From Planctomycetota bacterium (GTDB lineage: Bacteria > Planctomycetota > Phycisphaerae > Phycisphaerales > Phycisphaeraceae), in contig CP066225.1 in the NCBI GenBank assembly GCA_016350165.1, forward strand, positions 1,054,001-1,118,000: a DNA stretch of 64,000 bases, in the 5' to 3' direction. Below, one piece after another: positions 46,617-58,100 of this stretch (its first letter is position 1; each line of letters begins with the position of its first letter). The position numbers and the translations under genes were made by a program. The notes under the pieces were generated by a model. The model had not been told where the DNA came from. It ran no database searches and was given only the letters and a program-made list of their open reading frames with translations.

Positions 46617-47134
46617 AATCAATCTTCACACTGCGATTATGCTGATGTGTGTTGCAATGAGCTACAACATCAACATAAAAGTGCGGTGCTAAAAAAGGTG
46701 CGATTTTTCGAGATGCTCTGAAGACCTAAAAAAGAACAAAGCATTCGACCTATTGCTGAACATAACATTAGTACTCTGTTCAATTGATTTCTTGGATTGT
46801 TGCACTTTATTTGTAAAATTCTAAAGCAAGAACTACGCAATCATGACAATAGTACTTAAACTACTTGCCTATCTATTAAATGGCGCCAAGTAAACACTGA
46901 TCATTAGCAGAACACCTAGTATGGATCGACAACATGACTGTTAACTGAGATATGTTTTAAAAGTTTAACGACTCAATGTGATTTGATGTTGAAATAACGT
47001 TAGTGTTATCGCAGTAGAATTGAGAATTAAATGGTGGAACTCGTGGATATATGTTGATGAATTGATCTGCACTATTACAATCAGCGAACTTACGAAGTGT
47101 CGTGGGGTAATGACTCTTTACATTAGAGAGAGTA

Positions 47135-48370
47135 ATGGCATCAGCTAAAACAACACATTCTCGCAAGATGCATTTTGGCCGCTATGACTATGCAGCCTTT
47201 ACATCGTTTTTCGCATATGCTGCAGGTTCTTTAGCGATCCCTGTTGCTCTTGTGAATATTGCAACGGATCTTGATTTTCCGTTAGATGCAGGTGGATTAA
47301 GCGCGGGCGGATTGCTTCATTTTGCAAGAACGGTGCCGATGGTCGCAGCGATGCTCTTGTGTGGTTTCATGGCTGGTCGAATTGGTAATCGAAAATCATT
47401 GGGTGTATCGGTTGCATTGATGTCGGTTGGCGTTGCGATCTGTGCATTTGCTCCGGTTTATGGTGTTCTATTCATTGCATTGATGATTGCAGGGTTGGGT
47501 GAAGGCGTGATTGAGGGATTGGCGACACCGTTTGTTCAGAATCTGCATGAGAACGATCAGCCTGGCCGGTATATCAACTTCGCTCATGGCTTTTGGCCAA
47601 TTGGGGTGTTTGCAACGGTGATCACATCAGGGTTGTTGTTAACATTGGGAGTATCGTGGCGATACATTTTATTCGCTGTAGCGTTATTAAGTTTAGTGCC
47701 AACAGCATTGTTGTTTTTTCCTGAATCTAAAAAGCATCCATATCCTGAATCCTCTGAAAAATTCAATGCAAAACAGGTATTTGGCAATGCAGTTACGATT
47801 ATAAAAATACCTAGATTTTGGCTGTATTTTGCTGCAATGTTTTTAGCAGGTGGGGGTGAATTTGGCTTAACATTCTGGTCAGCAAGCTATATTCAGTTGA
47901 ACTATTCAACGACTGCATGGTCAGGTGGATTGGGTACAACATTTTTTGCCACAGGAATGATTATTGGTAGAACTGGGTGGGGATATTTAATCAAACAAAG
48001 CCAATTGAAGCAGTTGATTACATACTCAGCTGTTGCTGGTGTTGCGGTTACGATCATTTTGCCGATGCTTAGCACCTTATCAATTTTTATGATTTTACTT
48101 TTCTTTGCAGGTTTAGCTGTTGCACCATATTGGCCTTCAATACAGAGTTACACAGCGGACCGTTTGCCACGCGTTGATACAACAATGCTTTTCATTCTTC
48201 TTTCATGTGCGGGCATACCGGGATGCGGGACGGTGACGTGGTTGATGGGATATCTTGGAAATGCAACGGGGTCGTTGACAATGTCGTTTTATTTAATCCC
48301 CGCTTGCTTTATTATTTTAACGATATTGATTGCATTTGATTGGTTGATCTTGACACGTAAACGCATGTAA
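47135..48370 (+). CDS. major facilitator superfamily transporter
   Basis: A 411-residue MFS protein with twelve predicted helices. The loop after helix 2 has CGFMAGRIGNRKSLGVS, a version of the GxxxDRxGRR signature; the central loop (residues about 190-215, FFPESKKHPYPE) divides the two six-helix halves; and the second half repeats GMIIGRTGWGYL. Secondary transport driven by an ion gradient is the family role; substrate is unknown, and sugar or drug transport cannot be distinguished. Terminator at 48402. It stands alone. Confidence 0.85.
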   Translation: MASAKTTHSRKMHFGRYDYAAFTSFFAYAAGSLAIPVALVNIATDLDFPLDAGGLSAGGLLHFARTVPMVAAMLLCGFMAGRIGNRKSLGVSVALMSVGVAICAFAPVYGVLFIALMIAGLGEGVIEGLATPFVQNLHENDQPGRYINFAHGFWPIGVFATVITSGLLLTLGVSWRYILFAVALLSLVPTALLFFPESKKHPYPESSEKFNAKQVFGNAVTIIKIPRFWLYFAAMFLAGGGEFGLTFWSASYIQLNYSTTAWSGGLGTTFFATGMIIGRTGWGYLIKQSQLKQLITYSAVAGVAVTIILPMLSTLSIFMILLFFAGLAVAPYWPSIQSYTADRLPRVDTTMLFILLSCAGIPGCGTVTWLMGYLGNATGSLTMSFYLIPACFIILTILIAFDWLILTRKRM

Positions 48371-48401
48371 ATTAGTCTATTAACCCTTATTTTCAAGTAT
48401 A

Positions 48402-48434
48402 AAACGCTGTGACCATTAAATGACCACAGCGTTT
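48402..48434. terminator. bidirectional terminator
   Basis: AAACGCTGTG (48402-48411) pairs with CACAGCGTTT (48425-48434) between convergent genes, T-runs on both sides. Confidence 0.8.
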
Positions 48435-48457
48435 ATTAATTTAATTTTGTTGTTTAC

Positions 48458-49150
48458 TTAACGTTTCCGCCTGAGAAGCAATGGCACGAGGAGTACACTA
48501 GCGCCAAGGGCTGCTGGCGTTGGTACAGCAATTGATTGATTGCCATTGCTACTATCGACGATAGAAGCTTGCGTGAAGTCAACAAAAATATTTGTGTATT
48601 CACTACCATCGCCGAAGAGTGTGAAGGAGCCGATACTATCGATAATTTCACCTGTTGGAAGACCGAGACCATTTGAGCCATCGAAGGTTTCAGGTGCGTA
48701 ATCGAAAGTCAAATCAGCACCTTCGGAAGTTGGATAACCCAGCGGGCCACCGGCTGTACTAACGTTGGTATAGAACTGATCGATATTCTCGATGTTATTA
48801 CTTTCATTATCAATTTGAACGAGATAGTTACCGTTGTTTGTGTCGTTAACGAACTCATACTCTTCGCCATTGACACTGAGAACTAGCGAAGTAATTGCAC
48901 CGAGGGTGTATTGATACTGGCCTTCACTGAAGGAGTTCACGTTATCCGGTTGAATGTCGTATGTCACACGAACGGTTGCAAGATCACCAATAGCTGCGTT
49001 GCCAGGCGCATAGTTACTGTCACCTTGATTGCTGACAGATTCAACAAGGCCTGATGCAACGTAGGTGACAGGTGCTGCATTGGTCGTGCCTGCGACACTA
49101 ATCATCGCAATGGCGCTTAACCCTGCAGTTTTTGTCATTCTTTTCTTCAT
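48458..49150 (-). CDS. secreted protein with VPTPAA-type C-terminal anchor
   Basis: A 230-residue exported protein: signal peptide (GLSAIAMISVAGTTNAAP), a beta-rich body with YDIQPDNVNSFSEGQYQYTLG and other choice-of-anchor-type strands, and a C-terminus AVPTPAALGASVLLVPLLLRRKR. The tail is a PEP-CTERM relative with Thr in place of Glu (VPTP for VPEP), a hydrophobic helix and a basic end. Passenger function unknown. The same tail sequence reappears on its own at 46536. No exosortase gene is in the window. Confidence 0.75.
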   Translation of the reverse strand: MKKRMTKTAGLSAIAMISVAGTTNAAPVTYVASGLVESVSNQGDSNYAPGNAAIGDLATVRVTYDIQPDNVNSFSEGQYQYTLGAITSLVLSVNGEEYEFVNDTNNGNYLVQIDNESNNIENIDQFYTNVSTAGGPLGYPTSEGADLTFDYAPETFDGSNGLGLPTGEIIDSIGSFTLFGDGSEYTNIFVDFTQASIVDSSNGNQSIAVPTPAALGASVLLVPLLLRRKR

Positions 49151-49601
49151 TTGAGCACTCCTGCCTGTTTGAAGGTACAGGTGTCTTATATCGTTGTGAC
49201 TCTAATACGAACGGGCGTATTGAATCTATAAACATCACGCATAAATTGAACGTGAATGTGGACTCAGCTATTTGCTTATTGCTGCTGAAATGCTGAAACA
49301 AAGAATGTTACGTCTGAAAAATCATGGGCCTATTAGAGTTTGCCCTTGCGATGTGACTATTGCGCATGAATGTGACTTTCCAACTGAATATCAAGCTTCA
49401 TTCGTGCGGACGCATGATAGATGAGTCAATCATTGAGGTAAGTCCGATTGATTGCATCCACGAGCCTTTTGTAATTCTGGGGTCTATTGTAATCCTGAAG
49501 CTTAATTGGATTTGATTAGTTATAGCGTGGTACTAGATTGTTAGATGAAAGTCGCAAATGCAGCAGTTTCAATACGAAGAGGGATGCGGTATGATCTTGC
49601 C
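49151..49601. other. divergent intergenic region
   Basis: About 450 bases between the minus-strand secreted protein and the plus-strand DUF1643 gene. No gene or strong repeat noted. Confidence 0.35.
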
Positions 49602-50120
49602 ATGAGTAAGCAGAAAGTCATGACAGCAACGCCGATACCTACGCTCTTGGAGTCGACCGCGAAGTTTTCTGAGTGTCGGAAATATCGCTATACGCTGCAT
49701 CGGATTTGGGACCCGAATAAGCCTTACTGCATGTTTGTGGGATTGAATCCATCAACGGCTGATGAAATTCAAAATGACCCGACAGTGAGAAGGTGTATTG
49801 GCTATGCGATTGATTGGGGATTTGGGGGATTGGTGATGACGAATATCTTTGGGTTTCGTGCGACTGATCCACGTGATATGAAAGCATGTGAAGAGCCTGT
49901 GGGGTCGCGGAATAATTATTGGCTGAAACGAATATCGGCTGGTGCGGGGTTGACGGTTTGTGCGTGGGGGAATCATGGTACACACCTGTCACGATCGGAT
50001 GATGTGTATCCGCTATTGACGAAGCCACATGCGTTGAAGGTTACGGGAACAGGTGAACCATCGCATCCTTTGTATTTGAAGAAGGATTTGGAAGCGGTGC
50101 CTTATGTGCGTGAAATTTGA
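49602..50120 (+). CDS. DUF1643 domain protein
   Basis: About 172 residues. CMFVGLNPSTADEIQNDPTVRRCIGYA is the DUF1643 signature (N-P-S-T-A and D-P-T), followed by TNIFGFRATDPRDMK and a GNHGTH strand. The function is not established; members are often on phages or near restriction or DNA-modification genes, but here the neighbours are secreted and metabolic genes. Three in-frame ATGs (49545, 49584, 49602) precede the domain; 49602 leaves the normal short lead. It converges on nadE. Confidence 0.75.
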   Translation: MSKQKVMTATPIPTLLESTAKFSECRKYRYTLHRIWDPNKPYCMFVGLNPSTADEIQNDPTVRRCIGYAIDWGFGGLVMTNIFGFRATDPRDMKACEEPVGSRNNYWLKRISAGAGLTVCAWGNHGTHLSRSDDVYPLLTKPHALKVTGTGEPSHPLYLKKDLEAVPYVREI

Positions 50121-50163
50121 GTTGAAACGATACTGAATACTGAATAATGATTCTTTTATTCGC

Positions 50164-51873
50164 TTACTTATCTGAAACAGACCAGCGGTTGTCATAACGC
50201 TGCGCGATCGGCATTCGACGGCCAAAGCCAAATGCTCGACCTGTAATCTTCAATCCTGGTGCTGCCTGCTTCCGCTTATACTCGTTCAAATCGATCAAGC
50301 GAACCATACGCAAAACCGTGTCCTGATCAAAGCCAGCCTCATCAATGATGCGAGCAGCGGATTGTTCTTTTTCTACATAACGCTCAACAATTTCATCAAG
50401 CACTTCGTATTCGGGGAGTGAATCCTGGTCTTTCTGATCGGGACGCAATTCCGCTGACGGCGGCTTCGTGATCGTGTCTTCAGGAATAACAGGTATGCCA
50501 TACGTTTGATGCAGCGGCGAGTTAGATGCTTCATTGATCCAACGTGATAGATCATAAACCATTGTCTTTGGCACATCACAGAGAACCGAAAAGCCGCCAC
50601 ACATATCACCGTAAAGCGTACAGTAGCCAACAGCCATTTCCGATTTATTACCAGTCGTCACAAGAAGTGCACCAAACTTATTGGAGATGCTCATCATGAC
50701 ATTGCCACGAATACGAGCTTGGATATTTTCTTCGGTCACGCCAGCTTCGGTATTAGCAAAAATGCTATCGAGCATTCCCTCCATCGCATAGTGTGCTTTT
50801 TCGATTGGGATCACATGAAACTCTATCCCAAGGTTAGATGCGAGCAACTCAGCATCACTAACAGAGCCATCGGAAGAATAACGTGAAGGCATACCGATGC
50901 CAATGACATTCTCTTTGCCTATTGCATCAACAGCAATCGCACAGGTTAAAGCGGAATCGATACCACCTGAAAGGCCCATAACGATCTTTTTGAAGCCGCA
51001 TTTACGTACATAATCACGTAGGCCAAGAACTAATGCGTGATAGACAGATTCAAGGCCGATCTTCGAATGTTCAATACGACCTGCCATCACATCAGTGTTG
51101 TTGTTTTTATCTGGCAACTCAACAACGAGTAGATCTTCTTCAAAATCTTTTGCATGCCCGATGATTTCTCCACCAGCATTGATAACACATGAGTTTCCAT
51201 CAAACACCAGTTCATCGTTACCACCAATTGCGTTACAGTAGACGATTGGCCGCTGATGTTTACGAGCGACGTGACGCATCAAATCTAAACGGAATTCATG
51301 CTTACCTAGTACATAAGGCGACGCAGCAGCATTGATGATGATGTCTGCACCATGATCTGCAATTTGATCGATGGGATTGATCTCATACAACGGCCGTTCA
51401 AAGATCGCTTGCTCGTTCCAGAGATCTTCACAAATACTTACGCCAATATTCTGACCCTTAACCTCAGATATCACCAAGTGATCACCCGGTTCAAAATAAC
51501 GACGCTCATCAAACACATCGTAAGTAGGCAGCAATGTTTTCACGTGATGATTCACGATCTTTCCATCACGACATACTGCCACCGCGTTATGCAGCAGATG
51601 CCCAGTTCCTTTGTCAGAAACCTTTGGGTAACCAATTAAAGCAGTGATATTCGTACACGCCTGTGCAAGCTTTTCAACAGCCTCCGCGCACTGTTTGATT
51701 ACACGTGGCTTAAGAAGCAGATCCTTAGGAGGATAGCCAATGACAGTCATCTCAGGGAAGACGATCAGATCGGCTTTGTGCTCTTTGGCACGTTCGATAT
51801 CACGCAGAATGAGTTCAGCGTTCCCCTTAAGGTCGCCTACCGTTGTGTCAATTTGTGAGAGTGCAATTCGCAT
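50164..51873 (-). CDS. nadE: glutamine-dependent NAD+ synthetase
   Basis: A 569-residue two-domain NadE. The N-terminal nitrilase-type glutaminase has the Glu-Lys-Cys triad (FPEMTVIG, VKTLLPTYDVFDERRYF, GVSICEDLW) that frees ammonia from glutamine. The C-terminal synthetase has the ATP PP-loop GLSGGIDSALT and NKFGALLVTTGNKSEMAVGYCTLYGD, adenylating nicotinic acid adenine dinucleotide and adding the ammonia to give NAD. Length is normal. The start at 51873 matches the family N-terminus; the frame runs back to 51960 without support. It is the last step of NAD synthesis; no other NAD gene is close. Confidence 0.95.
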   Translation of the reverse strand: MRIALSQIDTTVGDLKGNAELILRDIERAKEHKADLIVFPEMTVIGYPPKDLLLKPRVIKQCAEAVEKLAQACTNITALIGYPKVSDKGTGHLLHNAVAVCRDGKIVNHHVKTLLPTYDVFDERRYFEPGDHLVISEVKGQNIGVSICEDLWNEQAIFERPLYEINPIDQIADHGADIIINAAASPYVLGKHEFRLDLMRHVARKHQRPIVYCNAIGGNDELVFDGNSCVINAGGEIIGHAKDFEEDLLVVELPDKNNNTDVMAGRIEHSKIGLESVYHALVLGLRDYVRKCGFKKIVMGLSGGIDSALTCAIAVDAIGKENVIGIGMPSRYSSDGSVSDAELLASNLGIEFHVIPIEKAHYAMEGMLDSIFANTEAGVTEENIQARIRGNVMMSISNKFGALLVTTGNKSEMAVGYCTLYGDMCGGFSVLCDVPKTMVYDLSRWINEASNSPLHQTYGIPVIPEDTITKPPSAELRPDQKDQDSLPEYEVLDEIVERYVEKEQSAARIIDEAGFDQDTVLRMVRLIDLNEYKRKQAAPGLKITGRAFGFGRRMPIAQRYDNRWSVSDK

Positions 51874-52142
51874 GTGCAATATTGTATTCGGTTCGGCAAT
51901 TTTTCTCACATGTCCGAGCCAGTTCCCTGAGAACTTGGGAAACCAAGGGAAAAAGGGCAAAACCGCTTCAAAAATCAGGTTTCATAAGCATCAATTCGGC
52001 TATTCATAAGGGGGCACATTAAGGTATCATGTAACCTCCTGACAGCAAGCAATCAAAAGCTTCTAATTAATCACAATTTTCGATTCAAATTATATCAACA
52101 CTTCACGTAAAACTTCCATATTCCGGCAAAGGTGAGGGATCA

Positions 52143-53168
52143 ATGAGCCAAATTCAAAATATCATGGGTTGTCGCCACACGACATTATTCGTTGCGTCAG
52201 TTATCACAATCATCAGCCTCTCATTCTTCGGCTGCGTCAACGACAATCCCTCGGCAAATAAACTCATCACTAAAACTGACAATACGATTAATATTCAGGT
52301 TGAAATTGCACGCACACATCTAACGCAAGGTTTTATCAACACCGCCCTCGCAGAATTCGGCCTCGCACTGGAAGACAACCCCGATCTCGTCGAAGCCCAC
52401 ATAGGCATGGGTGATGTCTACCACACCATAGGCAACTACGAATTAGCTAAACGTGCATACGAACGTGCGACATCAATCGATCCTAATCACTACGATGCAC
52501 ACTACTCACTTGCGCTTATGCATCATTTGCTCGGCGAAGTTAAAGAAGCTGTCTCTGTCTATCTACGTGCACTCACTATCAACCCCAAAGGTTTCGAGGC
52601 CAATCGTGATTTAGCGGCCGCATATATGCAGCTTAAAAAACCCGAGATTGCACTCAACTATGCCATTCGAGCAACGCAGCTTTATACTGAAAACCAAGAG
52701 GCATGGACAAATCTTGCATCAATTTACGCATTATTAAAACGCTACAAAGATGCGATCGGCTGTTACCGTGAAGCTGCTGAGTTAGGTGAACTCAATGACC
52801 GTGTTTTACTCGGCCTTGGTGATGCACACATTCACTTAGGCAATTATGAACGAGCTATCACTGTATTAGAGTCACACATTAGCCAAGAACCTTCAGCCAT
52901 CGCATACGAACGACTCGGGCTCGCATGTTTCAAATCACGACAATTTTCAACAGCACTTAAACATTACCGCGAGGCTTTGTTACTCGATCAAAACGACACC
53001 GCTTCGATGAACGGAATCGGTGCCTGTTTGATGACAAAGTATATTCAGGAAGGTCGTGAAAACAAACTGTGGCGTGATGAAGCTGCTGAAATGTGGCGTA
53101 AATCACTCAACATCCGTCCCAATCAGCCTCACATCGCTGATCTTCTCTCCCGTTACAATCGCATCTAA
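52143..53168 (+). CDS. TPR-repeat lipoprotein
   Basis: A 341-residue lipoprotein: hydrophobic lead (TTLFVASVITIISLSFFGC) with the lipobox Cys near residue 31. Six or seven tetratricopeptide repeats follow from about residue 55 (HLTQGFINTALAEFGLALEDNP; YELAKRAYERATSIDPNHYD; and so on), ending near residue 330. TPR lipoproteins usually bring envelope complexes together; no partner is identified. GGTGAGGG lies about ten bases before the ATG. The gene at 53237 begins 68 bases later on the same strand. Confidence 0.8.
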   Translation: MSQIQNIMGCRHTTLFVASVITIISLSFFGCVNDNPSANKLITKTDNTINIQVEIARTHLTQGFINTALAEFGLALEDNPDLVEAHIGMGDVYHTIGNYELAKRAYERATSIDPNHYDAHYSLALMHHLLGEVKEAVSVYLRALTINPKGFEANRDLAAAYMQLKKPEIALNYAIRATQLYTENQEAWTNLASIYALLKRYKDAIGCYREAAELGELNDRVLLGLGDAHIHLGNYERAITVLESHISQEPSAIAYERLGLACFKSRQFSTALKHYREALLLDQNDTASMNGIGACLMTKYIQEGRENKLWRDEAAEMWRKSLNIRPNQPHIADLLSRYNRI

Positions 53169-53236
53169 CGATATATGCAAGATCCACACCTCGCAGCTAC
53201 AATGTTTCTGTTAATCATTCTTAACTGGAAATAACG

Positions 53237-54382
53237 TTGCGAGAAGAATTCATCGACATCTGGAAAAACCTCCCTTCTACTCTACTGGAAGCAGCCAAGA
53301 ATATTGATGCGCAAGATGTCTCGCAAGTTATGCGGCTGCGCAAAAAATTCAATGCAGAACAAGTACGTGCTGCGATCGAACTTACAAAAGCACGTCATAA
53401 AGCTCAATCAAAATTCCCCGATATTGCAGATCGTATATTTGCTGACACACACGCAATCGAGATGGCGTCATCAATGATCGTCGCCCGACATAAATCCCTG
53501 CGTTTTATGAGTAAAAATAATATTTGGGATTTATGTTGCGGCATCGGTGGCGACATGCTTGCTCTTTCTGAAATTGCAGATCAAGTCGTAGGCTACGAAT
53601 TGGATGCACTGCGAGCATGGATGTGTCAGCTAAATACAAAACGTACTGTTAAAGTATGTGACGTCACACAACAAGATTTTCGTGATGGTATTTTTCACAT
53701 TGACCCTGCCAGACGCGATACCGGCGGCAAACGTAAATGGCGATTCGACGATATCATTCCAGGCCCCGACTTTATTACCCAACTCGTCGCCAACAACAAC
53801 GGCGGATGCATCAAACTCGCTCCATCCATCAATCAGGATGATCTACCATTCGAAGCTGAACTCGAATATATCTCAGAAAACAACCGCCTCGTTCAAGGTC
53901 TTGCATGGACAGGCGAACTAAATCAAAACCAGCGTACCGCAACCGTTATCCAAAACAAGCAAATTCACACCTTGCATGGTAACCCCAACACGCTCTTCCA
54001 CGATCGACTAAGTGATGAGCAGCAATATCTCTACACAATCGATCCAGCAATTGAGCGTGCCAACCTCATCCCCGAACTTGCGTCACGATTATCTGCCACC
54101 ATCATCCATGAAAAGCTAGGCTTACTCACAAGCAACCAACAACTCACATCCCCATTTATCAAAGGTTTCAAACTCATCGAGCAAATGGGCTGGAAAGAAA
54201 ACCGCATCAAAAAATGGCTAGAAGAACACAACGCAGGTATCGTTGAAATTAAAACACGTGGCAAAATTATCAACCCCGACATCATTCAAAACAAACTTCG
54301 GGGTAAAGGGAACCAAACCTACACGCTCTTTATTCTACGTAAAAACAAGCGTATTTTGACCTACATCACTAAACGCATATAA
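53237..54382 (+). CDS. SAM-dependent methyltransferase with THUMP-like C-terminus
   Basis: A 381-residue class-I methyltransferase. The SAM loop is IWDLCCGIGGDMLALSEIA (G-x-G-G), followed by acidic VGYELD and by DPARRDTGGKRKW, the family's catalytic-region motif in place of NPPY. The C-terminal 90 residues match the THUMP-like domain found with such enzymes, which suggests RNA, probably tRNA, as substrate. The start is TTG at 53237; GGAAATAA lies ahead, and no in-frame ATG precedes the domain. Annotated family members are uncharacterised. Confidence 0.8.
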   Translation: MREEFIDIWKNLPSTLLEAAKNIDAQDVSQVMRLRKKFNAEQVRAAIELTKARHKAQSKFPDIADRIFADTHAIEMASSMIVARHKSLRFMSKNNIWDLCCGIGGDMLALSEIADQVVGYELDALRAWMCQLNTKRTVKVCDVTQQDFRDGIFHIDPARRDTGGKRKWRFDDIIPGPDFITQLVANNNGGCIKLAPSINQDDLPFEAELEYISENNRLVQGLAWTGELNQNQRTATVIQNKQIHTLHGNPNTLFHDRLSDEQQYLYTIDPAIERANLIPELASRLSATIIHEKLGLLTSNQQLTSPFIKGFKLIEQMGWKENRIKKWLEEHNAGIVEIKTRGKIINPDIIQNKLRGKGNQTYTLFILRKNKRILTYITKRI

Positions 54383-54384
54383 AA

Positions 54385-54415
54385 ACGGCTTACAACTCAT
54401 CAAGCTATAAGCCGT
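54385..54415. terminator. terminator between convergent genes
   Basis: ACGGCTTA (54385-54392) and TAAGCCGT (54408-54415) with a 15-base loop. The T-run is better on the minus strand, for the VOC gene. Confidence 0.55.
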
Positions 54416-54444
54416 ATCATTCTTTTCTATCTCACAGTTAGCCA

Positions 54445-54858
54445 TTAATCCATAATCTGCCCGAACCCAATGTCGTATCCATCTAAATCTTGCACCCCAA
54501 ACTCTTTAATACCATACGACTTCATACACAGACCATAATCAATCGTTGCATTACGAGTTTCCAATTCGCGATAAATCAATTCAACATCATCAACCCAGAA
54601 ATACACATCCCACATCCGATCAACCACACGATAATGCGGCACAATCGCCTTTTCATCCGGCGTCTGACTCAACATTATCGAACAACCATCACGATGTATA
54701 ATGCAGAAATCTGGCGGATCACCAAAAAACGTATCGTAATTAAATCCAAGTTTATCACGATAATGTGCTGCTGCTGCCCGAACATCTGCAACCAACAGCA
54801 CTGGCGCAACACCCAACAATCTCGCTTCAACATCTACCTGACGAAGTTCATAAACCAT
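54445..54858 (-). CDS. VOC (glyoxalase/dioxygenase) family protein
   Basis: A 137-residue vicinal-oxygen-chelate protein with paired beta-alpha-beta modules: APVLLVADVRAAAAHYRDKLGFNYD at the first, and VYFWVDDVELIYRELETRN at the second, ending FGVQDLDGYDIGFGQ. VOC proteins include glyoxalase I, ring-cleavage dioxygenases and antibiotic-binding proteins. The expected His and Glu metal ligands are partly present, so it may be a binding protein. AGGAG precedes the ATG by nine bases. It stands alone. Confidence 0.8.
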   Translation of the reverse strand: MVYELRQVDVEARLLGVAPVLLVADVRAAAAHYRDKLGFNYDTFFGDPPDFCIIHRDGCSIMLSQTPDEKAIVPHYRVVDRMWDVYFWVDDVELIYRELETRNATIDYGLCMKSYGIKEFGVQDLDGYDIGFGQIMD

Positions 54859-55184
54859 AGGATGTCTCCTGTTCCTTTGTTATGAACAACATAGCGAACG
54901 TATTTACTTCTTATGTATGAGAGATGCAAAACTTCGCGGCAGCGAAAATACTTCACGTGACTATTCATTGATTAGAATCAAAACAAACGACTTGAATCAC
55001 TCTTGCCTTACATGCGTACTATGCTGTGTTACCTGTTTTTACACTTTAATTATACCATTTGAAGTTTATTGCGAAATCATTTTCTTTCACACTTCAATCC
55101 GTACCTATCAGACCAATTGATATTTTTTGATCACAAAGGATCAATACTTCTCAAAACTATTCAACTATACAAGAATATCAATGC
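54859..55184. other. intergenic region, nothing recognised
   Basis: About 325 bases. A small 6-bp hairpin (TTGATC / GATCAA) near 55128 lacks a T-run on the minus strand, so a terminator for the gene ending at 55185 is not clear. Confidence 0.35.
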
Positions 55185-58100
55185 CTAATTCGACGGATAA
55201 ACAACTGGCAATTCAATGCTCGTTACATTATCAACATCATGCTTCGAAGCTGCTTCAAATTGATCCGGCGGCGTATCGAAGTACATCTCTGCCAATCGTT
55301 TAGCACGTTCCATCTTTGGATAACGCACTTCACGATAACCCGTCACATCAGCCGGCACACTCAAGATCGACAACCAACGCTGATAATCACGCTCTCCATG
55401 CCAATCAATACGATCAACTAAAGATTCATACCAATTACGGAAATCTTTCTCACGCACATGCCATGAAGGCATTAACTTACGCAGGAACTGACAACCCGAC
55501 ATCATGCGCAACATCCAATCACGTGTCTTAACCTCAAACGAGATCGGTCGACCAAACAATTCAAACTCAGGTCGATTGTGATGCTTATAAACAATACGAT
55601 CACCACGCTCAGGGTTCACGTTATATCGTTTACGATCACGTCGATACTTTTCAGGATTCGTCAGCAGCGCAGCCACATAAACTTCATCTTTAATCAGCAT
55701 CACCTTCGCAAGGTTATGAACCACTGCCCGCGTAATTTCAAAACCATATTCTGGATGATCTTTATGGAAAATTTCCTGCAAACGTAGGCAATATCGTTCT
55801 GCATAATGTATGCCGCCCCAAATCAAACAGTCATACGTACGAATAATGACGTCACGTAGCAACTGATCTGAAACACGCATACCACGTGTCGCACGGAACG
55901 TATGTTTCATCAACACGCGGAACTGTTTGCCTAGCTTTTCACCCTTACTACCCTTGTACCACAAACGCAGCGTATTCACTTTACGTCTAAGCGCCTGTTT
56001 GGCCGACTCATACTCATGACGTGCGAACACTTCAAACAGTTCTGGATGCAACGCCAACTTACGACCAATACCAAACGCACGCAGGTTACGTTCAAATTCT
56101 TTGCCAGCAACTTTACGAATCGCCTTCTCAATCGCCTCACGCTTCAGCGGCAAGTAACCCAACTGAAACGCAATACCAAGCATCATCACATTTGCATAAA
56201 CCTTGTTATCCAAAACACGTTCACACAAATCACCAATGCTCGCGGAGAAGAACTGATTGTCCTTCGAGTTCTCACGCAGTTTATTCAGATACTTTTCTTG
56301 ATCCAGTTCGTCGCGACCCATCATCGCCAATACCGTTGGCGTATCTGTTGTATTCAAAACAACTGATGTTCTTTCTGACGAAGCAACACGATACGGTGCC
56401 TTCGGATCAATCGCACGACATGCTTCAAGCAAGTCCAATCCCAACAGCAAGTCAGCCTTACCATAAGGAATCACCGGCGTCGTAAACTGATTCGCTGAAC
56501 GCAATCGCAAACCAGACGTACCCGAATCAACAACACCTTCGCTTCTCGTATAAACCAACTGCCCAAACACACCACCACTACGAATCGCCATGCCCTTCTT
56601 ATCGAGGAACTGCACCGAGTACCCCATCTCTTCACCTGCAAATAGTAGAATAGAGCGGCATAAGCCAATACCCATACCACCAACACCAGCCAAGTGACAT
56701 CGCCAAATATCTTGATCAGCATGCACCGGCTTCGGCGGATCAGGCAATGAATCCAAGTCAACGAATAGATCGCCCATTCGCTCTGGACCCTGACGATAAA
56801 CAGTCACTTCCTCAAACGATGGACATGCACTAATCCTCGCACACGCACCATCATTCACACAAGTCGAGAAGTCCGTCTGCATCTTCGACCCATAATCCGT
56901 ATCGACCTTTTTCAATGCCGGACAACCCGTCATCGAAGTACATTCCAAACAGTACTCGCAGACTTCCTCAGCGATATTCATAAACGTCTTCTTCGCGAGG
57001 AATCCCTTCTCCTTAACTTCAGCTCTTTCTGCCGCACGCGCTCTGCGGTGATACTTAATTCCACATTCCTTATCCGCAATCACAACCTTTACACCATTCG
57101 AAAGAATCGTTTCTTCAAGCAGGTTACGGTATCGATCACGATCAGCAGGATTGATGCGAACAATCTTCACATCAGCTGTAATTTCCTTTGGAACCAACCC
57201 CTTCACAATGCGCTCAATACTCAACGCATTCGTCACACGACCCATCACATCTGAATCATTCGACTCGTGAGGCTGATGCCCCGTCATGGCCGTCGTACTA
57301 TTCTCAAGAATGATGTACGTAATATCTTGGCCGTTATAAATCGACTGACCAATTGCAACCTGTCCCGAGTGATAGAAAGTACCATCACCCATAAACACGA
57401 TCTGCTTATTATCGATAAATGGATCAACACCAGCACCCGTCGCACCACCAAGACCCATACCCGAATAGTTCTGCATCAGCGGTTCATTCGGCGGGAACAT
57501 CAGCATCGTATAACAACCAGTGTCACCATGCGCTACCATATCCACCGGCTTACGGCGATGGTTACGTTCCATATAATCTGCATCTAGCAAATCACTACGC
57601 AACTCTAACAATACATTAGATGAGTCACGGTGCGGGCATCCCGGACAGAACGTCGCAGTACGAATAGGCAAATCAATATCAATGCTCTTCGCCTTCTTGA
57701 TACCCTCAAGTTCCGTCGTCAAATTACCATTCGTCAATTCCACTGGCAACGAGCGATGACCTCGTAGCAATGGAACCAATGTTTCAATTATCAATGATGG
57801 ATTCAAGCCACGTGTTTCTGGGAATCCTTCCAACCCGCCCGGGAATCGCTTGCCATAAACATCGCACACAATGTCCTGCTCTTGACGCAACTGCGTAGCA
57901 ATATCATGCACATGCTTCTCAACAAATCCGCGGCGTTCCTCAACAACCACAACCTGCTCACACTGACCCAGGAACTCACCAACAATATTCTCACACACTG
58001 GGTAAGGCATACCCAACTTCAATATCGGGATGCGACCATTCAAGCCCATCTCACTCAGAGCGTGACACAGATAACCATACGAACCACCAGAAGCAATAAA

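Larger units (their letters stand above)
46448..47134. other. intergenic region with terminator and orphan short peptide
   Basis: A bidirectional terminator at 46469-46496 and, on the minus strand, a 26-codon frame at 46536-46616 (listed). The rest is AT-rich with no further gene. Confidence 0.5.
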